64,000 nucleotides of DNA from Progne subis subis (GCA_022316685.1 JAKJHU010000053.1:3217636-3281635), one strand, 5' to 3'. Positions 10,758 to 23,819 are shown, numbered from the stretch's first letter. A program made the numbers and translations. The notes: a model not told the origin generated them from the letters alone.

Positions 10758-13700
10758 GAAATTTCTATAAACAGCTAAGCAAAAAGTGGTATTTGTAGCT
10801 TTTCTAACAAAAAAAATAACTCCCATAAAGGTGAAAAGATGTAGCTGGCTTCCCAGCCTCTATGCACACATACAGGAATGGAATTAAGGGTTTCCCTTCT
10901 GTCCTCAGTAAGTCTCATAGCCCCGAAAAACCAGATTTCAAAGTCGGCTTTGCACCACCACCTCCACATATTCTGAAAATTACTGGAAACAATCCAGCTA
11001 AGCACCACACCTGTGATTTATCACTTACCACTCACACCGCGGCAACTGCAAGCTACGTGTTCTTGTTTGTCAAACAAAACAGCATCAAATTACATGGTTG
11101 GGAACGTGTCCAGCATCTCCTAACAATTCCAGGTCTTGATAGATCCAAGATGTTACATTACAATAAAATCGGGACAGCATCTTTAGGAAATTTACTTTAG
11201 AAGAATATTAAGCTCTGCAATATATTATTTTTTATAGTATCAGATAGTGCAGGCTTTTTGAGGAGGGCAGGGGGGCAGGCATTTCTCTCCTGAAGATTTC
11301 TAATACAGCAGGGAATAGCTGGCAGCTAACAAATGCTTGCTTTGGCAAAGCACATAACGCTGCTGGTTTGTACATTTGCTAATACTCTCAAACTCCTCAG
11401 GAATGACCTAACCCAGCTGGCCACCTCTGGCCTTACTGCACAGTGCTGCTGTCTTCAAGCTCTGTCTGGCCAGACAAGTGCCCAGGGGAAGGACAAAGAG
11501 ACTGTCACCTAGATGGACACTGAATCAACAGACTACAGGAAATAATCTGTACAAATATAAGGGAGGCAGCTCTAATTGAGCACATTTAGTAAGACAATGC
11601 GAGGCCTTTGCCCAGGAAAGCATCAGGGAACAATGGGCTCCAAACCCACAACAAAAGCACTGCAGACACTCCACCCAGCAGGAGTGGTGATCACGCTTCA
11701 GGGACACTCCCGGCTCACTAGATTAAAGCCTTTAATGAATTGGATTTTTTTTTTTTTTTTTTTTTTTCATTTAAAAGATGTCATCTGCTGACTTTCACTT
11801 TGGAGAAGTCCTGAACTATTGTGACGGCCACCTAATGGATGCAGTTTAGTGCTTTCTTGAATTAGAGATATCCAGAGAAATCATCAAAAAAAATACACCA
11901 GTCACAGGTACATTAAACTACTTAAATCATCTGCTTACATTTCAATGTATCATGCTGTAAGCTGATGAGTCAGACACCCTCCTCCCTTTCAGTTCAGCTA
12001 AAGTTGAAGTACTGTGATTCTTGCTGGCTGCACAGAAGGACTAACCTAAGACTTCTGGCTAAGAGTTGCCCTTCCATCATTTCATTCTTCTCTTCATTAC
12101 TCACTCCTGTCTCACTGCCTGAAAATAAGAATCACAACACGAGTCTAAAGTTTTCTAGTATTGGGAACCATCACATTCCTTTGAAAAAAGAGCCCATGGA
12201 AATGTGCCTACAGTTAATAAAAGACCCAAACCTTTTGTGGAACTATACCTTGCAGTTAAGGGATTCAATAATTAGAACATAATTACTGAGCCATATAATG
12301 TGTCAAATTACGGAGAATGACTATGTATAAAGCTACAGATAAAGAGAAGAATGAATAAATCTGGAGCCACAGATAAAACCAATTAAACCGAAGTCCTTCC
12401 CTTCAGCATTCCTCTAACACTTTGGAGACCATCTCTGTACCCAGTACTAGTTTACATGCACAATTGCTGTGATAAAACTTTTACACTATATACACAGCAT
12501 AAATCCCAGTAGTAAATAATTCAGTACAAGGAACGGCTGCAAAGAGGGACAGCTGGTGCTGACAACACTATCAGCATCTTTGCTACTACATGACACACAG
12601 CCAGTTATGAGTGGAGTAAGATTATGAAGACAACACAAATTTCAGGTTAAGACTGGAGTTGTTAAAGGATTTCACTCGTTAGTTGAATAGGAGCCAGCAT
12701 CCTTTAAAACACTCTTCAAAATGAAACTACCTGTCTCCAAAATACACCGAGAAGGTCTTTGCAAAGAAATTCAAGGCACGCAAACAGCACATTGAAAACA
12801 CGTAGGGAAAGACAACACTCATCTTTGTTTGGTGTAAATCCTAAAACTCACTTATTGCAGAGAATAAACTCCCACTTAGGAATTCAGTCAAACTTATCCT
12901 ATAATATATGGAAGAGTCCCAGGGAGGGTAAGAACCCACAAAGGCACACGTCTGCTGTGCTGCAGAGCGGGCAGGGCTGGGGGGTCACTACCACAGACAC
13001 CTCCTGCACAGCTCAACAGCAGCTTCTCCCAAAAGCAGGTGTGTCCTGAAGGTCACAACGGGCCTCAGCACAGCAAGGACATCCAGGGAAGCTCAGCAGA
13101 AACAATAAGGTATGAGAAGAACAGGAGATTTAGAAACAGACCCAGAGGAAGCGCTTATTTCAGATTAAAAGCCATACACAAACGTTTTAAATCATCACCC
13201 CTTTGTTATTCTGATTTTTAATTTCATCCCAAAAGAGAGCCTTGGCTCCTGTACGTGCAGAACTAGAATTTTTTATTGGATTTCCTTGCAAATGCACCTC
13301 TATTTTTTCCTGCTCCCCCAAAGTTCATTCAGTCACAAGAAGAAAATGTCACTTTTGCTATTTGATCATACACAGGCCAGTGCTTTTCCTCACCCAGTAT
13401 AACAGCCACCAAGAGTTCTTGCAACTTCAAACAAAAACAGACCTCAGGCAGCTGCTTTTCTCTGCCCCTTCAACACGACAGTACCATTCCTGCCTCGACA
13501 CAACTTCAGCAAGGCACCATCCTTCCTGAAACTGTAGGGGGGTGACCTCTAAGAGCAGCATTATAATTCTGTAAGGCACAGATAAAAAATAACTAAGGTG
13601 TTAAGTAAAGTACACGGCTAGTGATAAATTAGGGATCCACTATCTAAATTAGTACCAATAATTACGTTCTCTTTCAAAGAAACTGAGGCGTAAGAGACAC

Positions 13701-13975
13701 TAATGTCATTTTTTCCTGTACAATAAAAAAATATTGACTTCTTTTAACTGAAAGAAAGCAAACTGTCTGACCAAGTCAGACTACGAATTGTGGCCACTGT
13801 AGAGGCCCCGAATGTAACACCAGGCCACCCTGCACACATTGTGGCAAATTTAAATAAAGACAAATCCAGTCAATGTAATCTTTTAACTGAGCTGTGGGAT
13901 TGGGAATCAATGGAAAAGGCTCCTGATCTCAGCACCTGACCCAGAGACCTAACAGCAGTATTTATCTAGCTTAAA
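10758..13975. other. Non-coding sequence with one poly(T) tract
   Basis: No gene is recognised. It contains a perfect 14-bp palindrome TGTCTGGCCAGACA at 11463-11476, a T23 run at 11745-11767 and a consensus AP-1-type TGAGTCA near 11966. Open frames are short and unsupported. Confidence 0.65.
11745..11767 (+). repeat. Poly(T) tract, T23
   Basis: Twenty-three consecutive T residues. No target-site duplication or element body is apparent next to it. Confidence 0.95.
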
Positions 13976-14100
13976 GGAGGACCAAACAATGCAAATATTG
14001 TTTAAAATATATGCACGCAAAATATAAAGTTTTATTTATATTACTACTTTTAAAAATAGATTAGTCAGTATTTACTGTTTAGAGATTATTGACTGACATT
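13976..14100. promoter_or_regulatory. AT-rich block with octamer and inverted SOX motifs
   Basis: Seen: AAACAAT at 13984-13990 and ATTGTTT at 13997-14003 form a 7-bp inverted pair. They enclose and overlap a perfect octamer ATGCAAAT at 13989-13996. The following 90 bases are AT-rich. Established: ATGCAAAT is bound by POU factors, and AACAAT/ATTGTT cores by SOX factors. Inference: a candidate SOX/POU enhancer site. Such motifs also arise by chance in AT-rich DNA. Confidence 0.3.
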
Positions 14101-15069
14101 TCAATTTGACAAAAGCTACAGCAACCTCCCCGAAAACCTGAATCTGCCTTATCAAAACGCTCATCTAACAGCGATACAAAGTTTCAAAGGCAAATCCAAA
14201 GCGAGTAAACAAGAACTCACTTGTGCAATAAATGTCAAAGCCAGCCAGAAGAAAACAAAACCAAAAGGAAAGCGCTGGAAGCAAAGAGCTCCACCCTTCA
14301 GTCCCTACCAGAGGGGTGAAAATGTGCCTCCATGTGTCACAGCAGCGCTTAAATCTTCGCTGCTATGGAAAAACAAAAGCCATTTATAGAAGTGTTGAAT
14401 TTAAAAGCATTTTTTTTTAATCTCTTGCTAAAGAGGTTTTTCAGTGCTTGCTCTGCTGACCGCTGTCATCTTCCCACACTTGAAACCACTAGCACTGATT
14501 CTTGTTTTTGGAGAAGAATTGCTTCTCCAGTACCCATGAACAGCTTGGGATGTGTTAGAAAATGCTGAATAGTTCCCAGTTACTTCTAAAGGACTTTAAA
14601 AAACTCATGAATCCAGGGCCATAAAAATGCACTTCCCATCATTCTGGTTAGAATATCATCAGAATACCATTTGCCCTTTTACAAGCCCAATCAGCCCCCA
14701 GATTCCTCTCATGTCTCCAGCTTTTTGTGGCTGCTATCAGAAACCATTATATTTAAACCTGACACAGTTCAGAAGGAACCAGAATGGCTGAATCTTTATA
14801 TTTATTAATATTGAATAAGGACATCAATACCTCAGGACCATATAGTTTAAGATTATCTGTTATCCTTATGCAGAAAGCAAGTCTGCAGCTATGCCAGAAG
14901 TGTATATATGATCCACTACATTGCTGCTGAAATTCACATGACATCTAGATATTTTACTTAACGTGAGAAAAGCAGTGTTACAAGCTAAAACAGTTAAATG
15001 TCTATTACACAACTTGTGCCATAATATAGTATCAAATTCAACAGCACTGAGCACACCCATCCAAGCTTG
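14101..15069. other. Non-coding unique sequence
   Basis: Short open frames only; no repeat or gene recognised. Confidence 0.65.
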
Positions 15070-15470
15070 ATTTATTGCAGCTAATTGCTAATTAGGGTTA
15101 TTTTTGAAGCACTGCTGTTTGCATTGCACCAGATTTGCACTTGGGGAGGAAACAGGACTTACAAGGTCAGAATGAAGTTTAAACATTTGTATACAGACTG
15201 TTTCCCTCCCTTTGGTATTGCTGAAAGATCTCAGCAATCTGAAGACAGCAGTATTTACACATGTGATGTTATTAAAACCGGGCACTCCCAACTTTGTACA
15301 AAGCAGTTATTAACATGCAAAAATTCAAAGTCAGGATTGCAATGGTTGCCCAGACAACTTGCTAATTAAATAATGGCGGTAATATCACTATGCTTCCGTG
15401 TACTACATTAAAAATTGAACAGTGCTTCACTAATAATGCATCGGCCATTTGCATAATCTAAAGACCCTGG
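15070..15470. promoter_or_regulatory. Candidate conserved regulatory block
   Basis: Seen: paired homeodomain-type sites TAATTG and TAATTAG at 15082-15094; an imperfect RFX X-box-like inverted repeat GTTGCC-CA-GACAAC at 15345-15358, followed by CTAATTAAATAAT; and a reverse octamer ATTTGCAT at 15447-15454. The block is AT-rich and CpG-poor. Inference: motif density and base composition resemble vertebrate conserved non-coding enhancers. No conservation data were available. Confidence 0.3.
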
Positions 15471-18400
15471 CCACCAGTATCAGCTACAGACCTCCACACC
15501 ATTAACCACCAACACACACATCCCTACACCCCCTCCATGGCCAGCAATTCCAAAGATGAACACAGCAGTAATTCATGGGGGCTCCTGCTTCAAACTCCTG
15601 CCCATTCAGACCCCTTGCTGGTAGCAGGAGGATCCTCAAGATCAAAACTCGTCTGCTTCTTTCAGAAACCAAACCCCTCTGTAAACTCTCCTATTCCCAA
15701 TTTGTGTATCAGCCTTCTCATTCCCTAGCAGATTTCTCACTGGTGTTTTAGGCACCACAGGAGTGTGCCTGCAACCAAAATACCATCACAGTACCTACAG
15801 CCCAAGCCCTGAGCCTGGTGTGCTGGATGGATTGCCCAGTGCTCCTGCAATGTCTCTGCCAATACCCAACACAGCCACGTCCATCTGTACTGCAGGTGAG
15901 CTGTGCTGGGGCACAGAGCCAAGTGAAGAGGACTAAGCCACCTTTCAAAACTCAACTACAGCTGTCAGTAACTATAAAAGTAGATTGGCAGAGTGCTACA
16001 AAATTTAATCCCTTGAAAAATAAAGCTTTGGTTCAGTTATGCTGGAAAACACACAGGCTGGACAGAATTAACTGACTATAGAAAATATGTAGGTTGAGTG
16101 ACCTCTAATCAGGAAAACATGACATGCCTAGACTTACCAAAGGTTCCTCTTGAATTATAACCTCAGTTCAGATTTATTTTTATGATTTGCTATAACTCTC
16201 TCCAAATCTTCTCTAATCATTAGCTGTATCAGCAGTATGAGAGCCCTATGAAAAATAGCGCACTGTTATTTTTGGTTTCAAGAGACCAATTGCATTCCCA
16301 AATATACTGCTAGCATAATCCAGCCAGGCTGTGGTTTCATAAATCCAGAGTTTTCCTGGCATATTATCCCAGAGCCAAAGACAGCTAGTAGAAAACCCCA
16401 GGGAACGGGGATTCACAGCTTTGACTTCATGAACTGTAGCACAGGGTCACACTTAAATGCTAAAGAAGAAACCAAACATGGTTCTTCCTATGCCTGCACA
16501 AGGAGATGGTTCAGAGAAGGTGTTTTCAGGAAGAATTAAGAATGTGAATCTGTCCTGTATCCCTGGAAATACATTCATATTTTGGCAGTATGCAGGAGCC
16601 TGAATGAAGGCGCTCACAAAGTTGAGCGCTAGACAGACAGGATGAGGACACTTTTCCAGCCCCAAAACAAGTACATAAACTACAGCATCAGATCTTTCCT
16701 TAGTGTGGGTACATCATTCCCCAGTCGTGTCTTAATGGAAAATACACTTGCATCAGTAGACAGCTGCTTACAGAGCAGCTGTTCCTTCCTGTCCTCCACT
16801 TTGTTTTTAAAGGAAAGCTGCACTTCTCCTTCCTATCGTCCCCTGCCAGACTTGTGCAGGCACAAAGGGACTGCAGCACATGCCAAGGGTCAGAGCTCTT
16901 CAGCACTAGCTGACAGGAAGGGGGCTGGATGCCACAGGAGCTGGTGTTTTCCTCTGCATTACACCACTTACCATACACAAAGGCTGCTGTTTCGAACAAT
17001 CCTTTCCAGGCAACAGACACTCTCAGAACTCTGCAATACAGCAAATTCGGCCTCCCCACTGTTCACAAGATGTTTTGCATCAGTTACATCAGCTATTTCC
17101 AGTGTTGATCAGGATCTCAAGGCACAGAGATCCCCACACAACTCCGCAGCAGGCCAAGCCCCACACTCGGTCCTCACCACAACCAAAGCCCTGAGACAGC
17201 TTTGGACACACCGCGGTCAGTGGGAGCTCAATCCTCTCCCTGAAAGGCAAAGCGTGGTTTCAGTCCACTCACAACATGGAGAAGGGTGACTCATGGATTC
17301 CCCAAAGGACTTACAAGGAGGTGGGATGGGGAGAGAAATACATTGTGAGAAAAACATAGTCCCTCGACTCAAGGAAGAAAAAAAAACAGCCTCGTTCGGA
17401 ACTTTGAAGAAGGTCTTAAAACACATTCACTTTTGTTTACTCCACTCTGCTGCTACAAGTTCATACAGCATCCAGCAGCATGGACCTTCTTTAAACCTTG
17501 TGGGCTTTGCTGCAACATAAATGTTCAGACTCAGAGCAATTACTTCTGACTGCACTAATGAGACAAGCATGCTGTTTCTGTACTATATATATACGTTATA
17601 CACAAATTTCATTTAACAACTATCTTGGCTGTGATGTAAACCCATCCCTACTTAATTTATGTTTGCAAACATTTGGACTGAAAATTAAAATTAATAGAAA
17701 GCTAAAATAAATAAAGGAGCTCCTGCTGCTCTGTGTGAATGTTCAAGAAAGCAAAGTGCAGAAACACTTCCCCCAAGCAGAGAGTTTGCAGATTCCTGAT
17801 TACTGAACAGCCCTGTCAGACACCGCTGACTGACTTGGTGTGGGGGGTGACAGAACGGGCGCACAGAATGGAGGAATTTCCTCCTTTGATCAGGCAGTGG
17901 TCATCCCCTCTCCCTACAGAGTGGGAACTAATGCACGTAAATCCCTGGTTCATCAAGAAGTGAATAGACCTTTTGTCGCAGTCTATTACAGTTATAAAGA
18001 TTCCGGCCACGCTTCTCTCTTACCACCACCATCCCCTCCACCAAAATGAAAGGTAGAGCTTAAAAACAGAGACAGATCAGGATGCAAAACACGCCGGAAC
18101 AGCCCGGCTGCACCAAGACCAAGAGAACAAAGCCTGCCAGTCCCCCTTTCAGGGCCTTACGACACCACTTTTGAGAAGTTCTGCTCAGGCAGCTGACATC
18201 CAGTTTTCATCTTCTACTGCAGATGTGCGGCCTTCCTGCACAATGGGCGCCTGCAGCCCTGGCGCTCCTCCAGGTCCCACTGTGTGACAGTAACAAAAGG
18301 CGAAGCTGGAAGCCCTCAGCTACAGCACAGCTCTAAATGATTTAGTGACCACGGCGTCCAGACCTTGGCAGCAGCTGCTGCTTTAAAGGGACATTACCCA

Positions 18401-20100
18401 AGGAGTCAGTAAACCACAGAGGCAGGCGGTTTTTCACACTAGATTCGAAAAGTTCTGTTCAAAACTGAAACTGTCCTGCCACATTTCTTTAAAAATCCAA
18501 GGCAAAGAGCAGGGAGATGGGAGAGGACAGGCAGGGATTGTCACTGGAAGTTGTTAATGCAATACCACAAAGCCTAAAGACCATCCCCTTACAGTATCCT
18601 CACATAAGGACTTCGAGGCACTCTGCCGGTGATGGCAACCTTCTATCTCCATAGCCATGTATTATCCTTCATTTGAGTTAGAAAAACAAATCTGTGAAAT
18701 TAAACCAGCCACTAGTGACCAGGAAAACTTACACCCAGGATGACACTATATGGACATCTTTTCTCCTAGGAGTGCGGAGAAAATTATCTCTTTGAATCCA
18801 ACACCACATCACATTAGGAATATTCATTTTCTTAGGTGCAGTTGCACACCACTATGATGCCACCAAAAGGGCTTTTGCAGAGAATCTTCCGCCAAATGCA
18901 CCTTGTGAAGGTGAGGTATTTATGAGAACAGCATGCTCAGCACTGGGTATCAATGCATCCCACACCTCTACACATACCGTCAGTTCCCTGCAGAACCCCA
19001 TGGCAGTTTTTGAGTGCCTATTCCAGAAGGATATGGACTAGAAGGGCTGGGTTGGTTTTTTACAGGCTACAAGAGCCAAGCGAAACCACAAATCCCTTCA
19101 AGCCCGGTTAGCTATTTCACTTCCTCTCCAAGCAAGGGAATAGCTGAGCTTCTGCTACAAAATTTCTCGCATGTATTAGAGGATTAATGAAAGTGGTAGT
19201 GCCAGCTTCCAAAAACAGCCAGTGAACACAAGAAGTGCTGTGCTCAGCATTCAAGTCCTTCTGCCCATCATTTCTTTTCTACCTTCTGATAACAAAGAGT
19301 GGAGGCCCTGACACAAAGTGGCTCCTTGTTTAGTTCTGCAGACATGTCCTGACATCTTTCTCCAAGTGCTCCCTGCAGCCACCCCTGGGTAAAAGTCACC
19401 CTGTGGTCATGATCAAGGGCTGCAGCTCCAAACCTCTCTTGGAGCTCCAAAAACAGGTGACCCCAGCTAATTGCCAGAGCTCAGCTCCCCTGCTTTGAAC
19501 CATCACAGTCTGTACTGTGAGTACAGCCTATGGCAACCCTATAGGGCAATGGAGGGCAAACCACTAACCAAAAAAGTCACCAAGGGTCTGGTGGCAAAAG
19601 GGAATCAGCAGTCACCTCTGCTAAGTCCCATCAATAACTCAGTCCAAGAAATAAACATGTAAGTTCAAGTTAAAAAAAAATAAATTACATGAGCAGTAAG
19701 TACCACACAGCAAATACTCAAAATAATTTCTGTCAACAGAGCACTAATTAAGATGGATAAACCCTCCTTTCGCTAATCTTCCTCCTCCCTCCAAAGCAAT
19801 TTAGATGCCCACAGGGAAAAAAAAAGTACAAGAAGAGACTGATAAAAGAGACAAATCAAAAAGGTGCACGTAGTTCTATACGCCAGAAGCAAGTAACAGC
19901 TCAGCTAGAGCTCTGCTGGAAAGGGAAAAGGTACAATTTTATATTTCTTTGTGGAGTCTGAAAGTAATTTTAAAAGGACCTTTTAAAGCCATCCTTCACC
20001 ACCTGCAGTCAAGTGGTCATTAAAAAAGACACACTGTAATCAAAGCACCCACTAACTGCTGAGAAACACTATTAATCCACCAAGCAGCACTTCTCCATCC
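15471..20100. other. Non-coding sequence, gene content not recognised
   Basis: This stretch includes the longest open frame of the window (16642-17289, +, 215 codons), which shows no recognisable domain or repeat. It also contains exon-like pairs of splice signals (15752-15895 + and 16972-17030 -), which I judged too weak to call. Short CpG clusters occur near 18090-18250. No transposon was recognised. Confidence 0.6.
19510..19526. repeat. Short perfect inverted repeat
   Basis: CTGTACT and AGTACAG flank a 3-base GTG loop, making a small hairpin with 7-bp arms. Likely incidental. Confidence 0.6.
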
Positions 20101-20240
20101 ATTTCCTCCGCAGCCATTCCGAGCCAGCGGAACAAAGCTCCGCTCGCTCGCTCGCGTGGAGTTTCAGCTCCTGTGAGAGCCGAGGTGTGGGAGGCAAGTC
20201 AGGATGCTCTGTGCGAACCCACAAACAACGGCAGATTTCA
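20101..20240. promoter_or_regulatory. Short CpG-rich cluster
   Basis: About eight CpG fall in 50 bases at 20109-20157, including a CGCT/CTCG repeat, with four more CpG (about 20180-20242) to the downstream side. The cluster is too short to be a formal CpG island. It may mark an unmethylated regulatory element or a small exon. Confidence 0.35.
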
Positions 20241-20468
20241 CCGGGGCCAGGACAGCTCCTGTGGTTACACCCTGGGCCAGCTGCCTCCTCCCCAGATTTT
20301 GGGTTGCTGTGACAGCAGTGCACGAACAGAGTTTGGTTCTGCATCTGAGCTCTGGCGGTTTTCAGTCCACGACGTTAAAGCGGTGCGTCTGTCAATGACT
20401 TTAATGCGCAGGGGAGGGAAAAACAGCAGGAGCTGTTACATGTTCTGTTGGGCCTTTCCTGCTCAGAA

Positions 20469-20483
20469 GGGTGGGAGGGAGGG
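20469..20483 (+). other. G-quadruplex motif with single-base loops
   Basis: The sequence is GGGTGGGAGGGAGGG: four G3 tracts separated by single bases T, A and A. This fits the most stable class of predicted parallel G-quadruplex. No promoter or other context that would assign a role is visible next to it. Confidence 0.8.
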
Positions 20484-22481
20484 AGAAAATGCCTTTGCAA
20501 AACATATGGTTTGAGCAAGAAGGGGCAGGGACTGCTCTGCTCTCCCAGCACACTGCTACACACCAGAAGACATCAGTGAGAGGCGGGCAGCACAGTAGCA
20601 AATCTGGTACCAGGAAATGCTGCACAGTATCAAACACACAGAACAAAAGAATGATTTCCTGCTCTCCCAATGGAATATATTCTATGTAGCCTTATACTGC
20701 GGTCTAAAACACAACAGCTGCGTGTTCAGCCCAGACAACATCAGCTCAGTAGGAACAGAAATATTTTTTTCCACCTCTCTGTAATAAAGGTCAGATAAAT
20801 GGGAGCAGCAAGACCAGGAGCACCAAGCTGGGAATCAAGAATCAATGCATCTTCCAGACTCCTGCTTGCCAGACACATCAGGAATGTAAGCAACCAAGAG
20901 CTGGAATGGGGGAAAGTGGAGGGAAAGGAGAGGGATTCCCAACAGTTTTTAAGCAGCAATTTGTCTTTTAACAGTTCTGGATGAGGTGCTGACTGACCAC
21001 CTGAAGAGCTTTTCCCCTAAGCTTGGAGGGGGAATAGGAACAGCACAAGAAATCAAGACAAAGGAAAAAATAAAAAACCTACATGAGGATCAGCAATTCT
21101 ACCCTGCTAAAGAAAATATCTTTTACGTTGCCTAGGTGCCTGTGACTTCAGACAACTGAGGGTCCAGCCTGATGCTCTTAAGTAGCAGTGCTTTCAACAG
21201 TTCTAACAGCAGAAGTTGCTCCCTACAAAACATGGGGCAGATCTCCCAGTTGTCCCAAAGGGCTGGGGCTGTGGGAGGAAAACACTGCTGACCATTTGGA
21301 TCACGGACACTGCCTGCCTGCCGCCAGCCCCCACTGCTGTCTGACAGGCAGCCTGGAACAGCAGAGCCATCGCTGGCATTTCTGCACAACATGGGGCAAG
21401 ACACAGGTTTATCCAGGGTAATTTCACAGCATTCTCTTGCTGCATTTCCCAGTTGTTTTCCAGGTCCACTTTGTTATGCTGCAAAAGCGTTACATGCCTG
21501 TGATCATGGTGACAAGACAAACCATGACGGCAGTGCAGTTAAAGGCAGCAGGCTCTGCAAAAACAAGCAGACAGGTCTGCCTCGTTCTCAGCAGTCAGCT
21601 CCCAGTCTATGCTACCAAGAGACAAAATGAGTTTCTAGGGATGGGGTGCCAGGTATCTCACGCCTTGCCAGTGACTCAGTATGGAAAAAAACCCCCACAA
21701 AAAACCCACCCAAAAAACTGCTATCTGCTTTGCATTATATTTACCCTTGTTTTGCAAATGCAAAACTGATTCTGAGCTTCTTCATGTTTATACAGAAAAA
21801 AGTAGAAAAGGCTTATTTTTAAGAGACTTTGAACTCTTTCGGTAGAAGGACCATGACTGTTCCTGGTCCACAATATTATGAAACTCTCAGATTTCCAGCA
21901 TTTGCTAGGATCCAGCCTGACTGCAACAGCTTAAATCCAGCCTGGAACACATGCAGAGACTCTCAACTCACCACCCACTCCCGGAGCTGAAAGGAGTGAG
22001 GACTCCAAAAGGTTGAACTGTAACAGGCAAATGTATTTTTAACAAATTCTGTTTCTATAAATATTACAAAGCTTTCTGCTCTTCGGAGGCTGCTCTGCTC
22101 CCAGTGCTGCTGACATTACGGTGACATTTAGGAGGCCTTCACGTTGCCTTACTGCCTTTCATATGCTGGTTTTGTTCAAGGGATCAGAGAGACATACGAA
22201 GACACAAGGGCTGCTTATTCAAACCCTGCTCACTCGCTGACCTGCTGCTCAGGAGCACAAAGGGGCTCTCCATGTCAAGTGTGCTGCCTGCCGCCGTCTC
22301 CAGCGCTCTGGAATGCATATAAATGCAAAGGACACTAACCCCGAGGTGCCACCAACAAGGCACAGGGGTGAAGGGATGGGGAATTCATTTCTGAAGCCGC
22401 ATTAGTGCTTCACGTAGTCCCAGCTGGTACTGCACCCCGTCCGCGCACCATAAATACTCTCCTTCATTTATTAATTCCTGC
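20484..22481. other. Non-coding unique sequence
   Basis: Short open frames only. An A/C-rich low-complexity tract lies at about 21682-21719. No gene was recognised. Confidence 0.65.
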
Positions 22482-22680
22482 ATTTACCCTCTCCTCTCCT
22501 CTATTTTCAAAGCTGTTTTCTCTGCATTCTCCGTCCTCCCCCTCCATTTCTTCACTTTCTTGCACTCTCTAGAGCCCGCTGCCAGCGCAGCATGAATGGC
22601 ACCGAGCTGGCACTCGCCCCAGATGCTGACATCACCTCCTCTCCTGCCTCAGCCTCCAGATCCTGCACCTAAACCCCGAG
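22440..22680 (+). promoter_or_regulatory. Pyrimidine tract, TATA-like site and short ORF
   Basis: Seen: three CpG (22440-22447) followed by CATAAATA at about 22450; then a roughly 90-base pyrimidine-rich tract (22482-22572) ending in CTCTCTAG; then an ATG at 22592 opening a 26-codon frame that stops at 22670-22672. The layout could be a strong splice acceptor followed by an exon, or a weak TATA promoter. The predicted peptide has no recognised family. Confidence 0.2.
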
Positions 22681-22776
22681 CATCCAATGCCCCACTGCTG
22701 CCTCGCCAGCTGCCAGCTTCAGATGGAGCTCTGCTGGGATTAAAAAAAATCGGGTGGCTACACAGAGAGAGGAAAA

Positions 22777-22832
22777 CATATACAAATATATATATACATA
22801 TAAAAAAATACATACACACACGTGTATGTAAG
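22777..22832. repeat. AT/CA microsatellite
   Basis: Alternating purine-pyrimidine sequence made of TA, CA and GT steps, interrupted by A7. It is an impure dinucleotide repeat. Confidence 0.85.
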
Positions 22833-23819
22833 AAGAGGGGTCTTCCCAAATCAAACAGTGACACTAACACTTGGGTTAGGACCCTTTAGATATCATTTCA
22901 CAGACACTCCTGCCCAAAAAATACCCTACCCCATAAGGTAAGAAATGACTCCTACATGCCTGAACAGCTACTAAGTGACCAGCTCCCAGGATCACATCTG
23001 CACTTTTTTTTTTTTTTAAAATGCTGCCAACTGTTAAAAATCCAGCTAATAAAAGAAATAGGCAAATAAATAAATATCAGGAACTCTGTTAGTTATCTCC
23101 AGGATTCAGCTGTCCAATCTTATTCAGGGTGAGCTGCCACTGGAATATCCAGTAACACTTTTAATTAAATTTAAGGCTACATTTTCTGCACATCACAAAA
23201 ATCTAGTATTGTGCATACACTGAACTGTTACCTTCTGGTTATTCTGAAAAGAAATTACAGGGGGATACTTAGGATGAAGAATCCATGTTCTCACTTAAGC
23301 GGGTGCTTAATTTTAGTGACAAAGAAAGCCCTTAAACAAACACAACAGATCCAGGACTCACTGTACTGTGTGTTCCTTGCATTTTGTCTTATTTTACATA
23401 GGTATCTACTGTTTTCTTAATAGGAAACTTCAACAGACTTTCTTTTCCTTATTAGAGGGCATGAAAGCCTCGACAATGGCGGTGTTGCAGCTCCAACAGA
23501 ATTCTCTCATCGTAGATAAAGAAAAAATAACATATCTCATTTCACTTTGCACCAGCAAAAACGACTTGAAGACTTGTTGGAACACTTAACAAGATGTTTT
23601 TGGCCTCCTATGACATTTAACATAGGTATTGTCATGCTACGAGGATTGTGATTCACAAGAACTGCACACTTGAATTAGATCATTCCACAAAAATTTCCGT
23701 CTACCTTAAAAAATTGCCCATTGCTTTTTGCAATTCAAACCCTGAGCACAACTATAGTTATTTAACCTTTCATCAAAACCTGCGAATATCTGATAATAAT
23801 ACGTACAATCTATAAAGGC
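22833..23819. other. Non-coding sequence
   Basis: A T14 run lies at 23004-23017. Around 23098-23200 the sequence is AT-rich, with TTTTAATTAAATTTAAG-type words that could belong to a conserved element. No gene is seen. Confidence 0.6.

Noticed and set aside
11463..11476. TGTCTGGCCAGACA palindrome as a SMAD-type site
   Set aside because: The palindrome is real, but the SMAD reading needs a different centre; listed only as sequence.
13670..13715. Possible MIR fragment (AAACTGAGGC word)
   Set aside because: Only about ten bases match and the rest of the SINE order is absent.
15752..15895. 144-bp interval between acceptor- and donor-like sites (+)
   Set aside because: The acceptor has a weak pyrimidine tract, and the interval is open on both strands because of composition.
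16972..17030. 59-bp minus-strand exon-like interval with GTAAGT donor
   Set aside because: The acceptor is only fair, and the short length gives little coding evidence.
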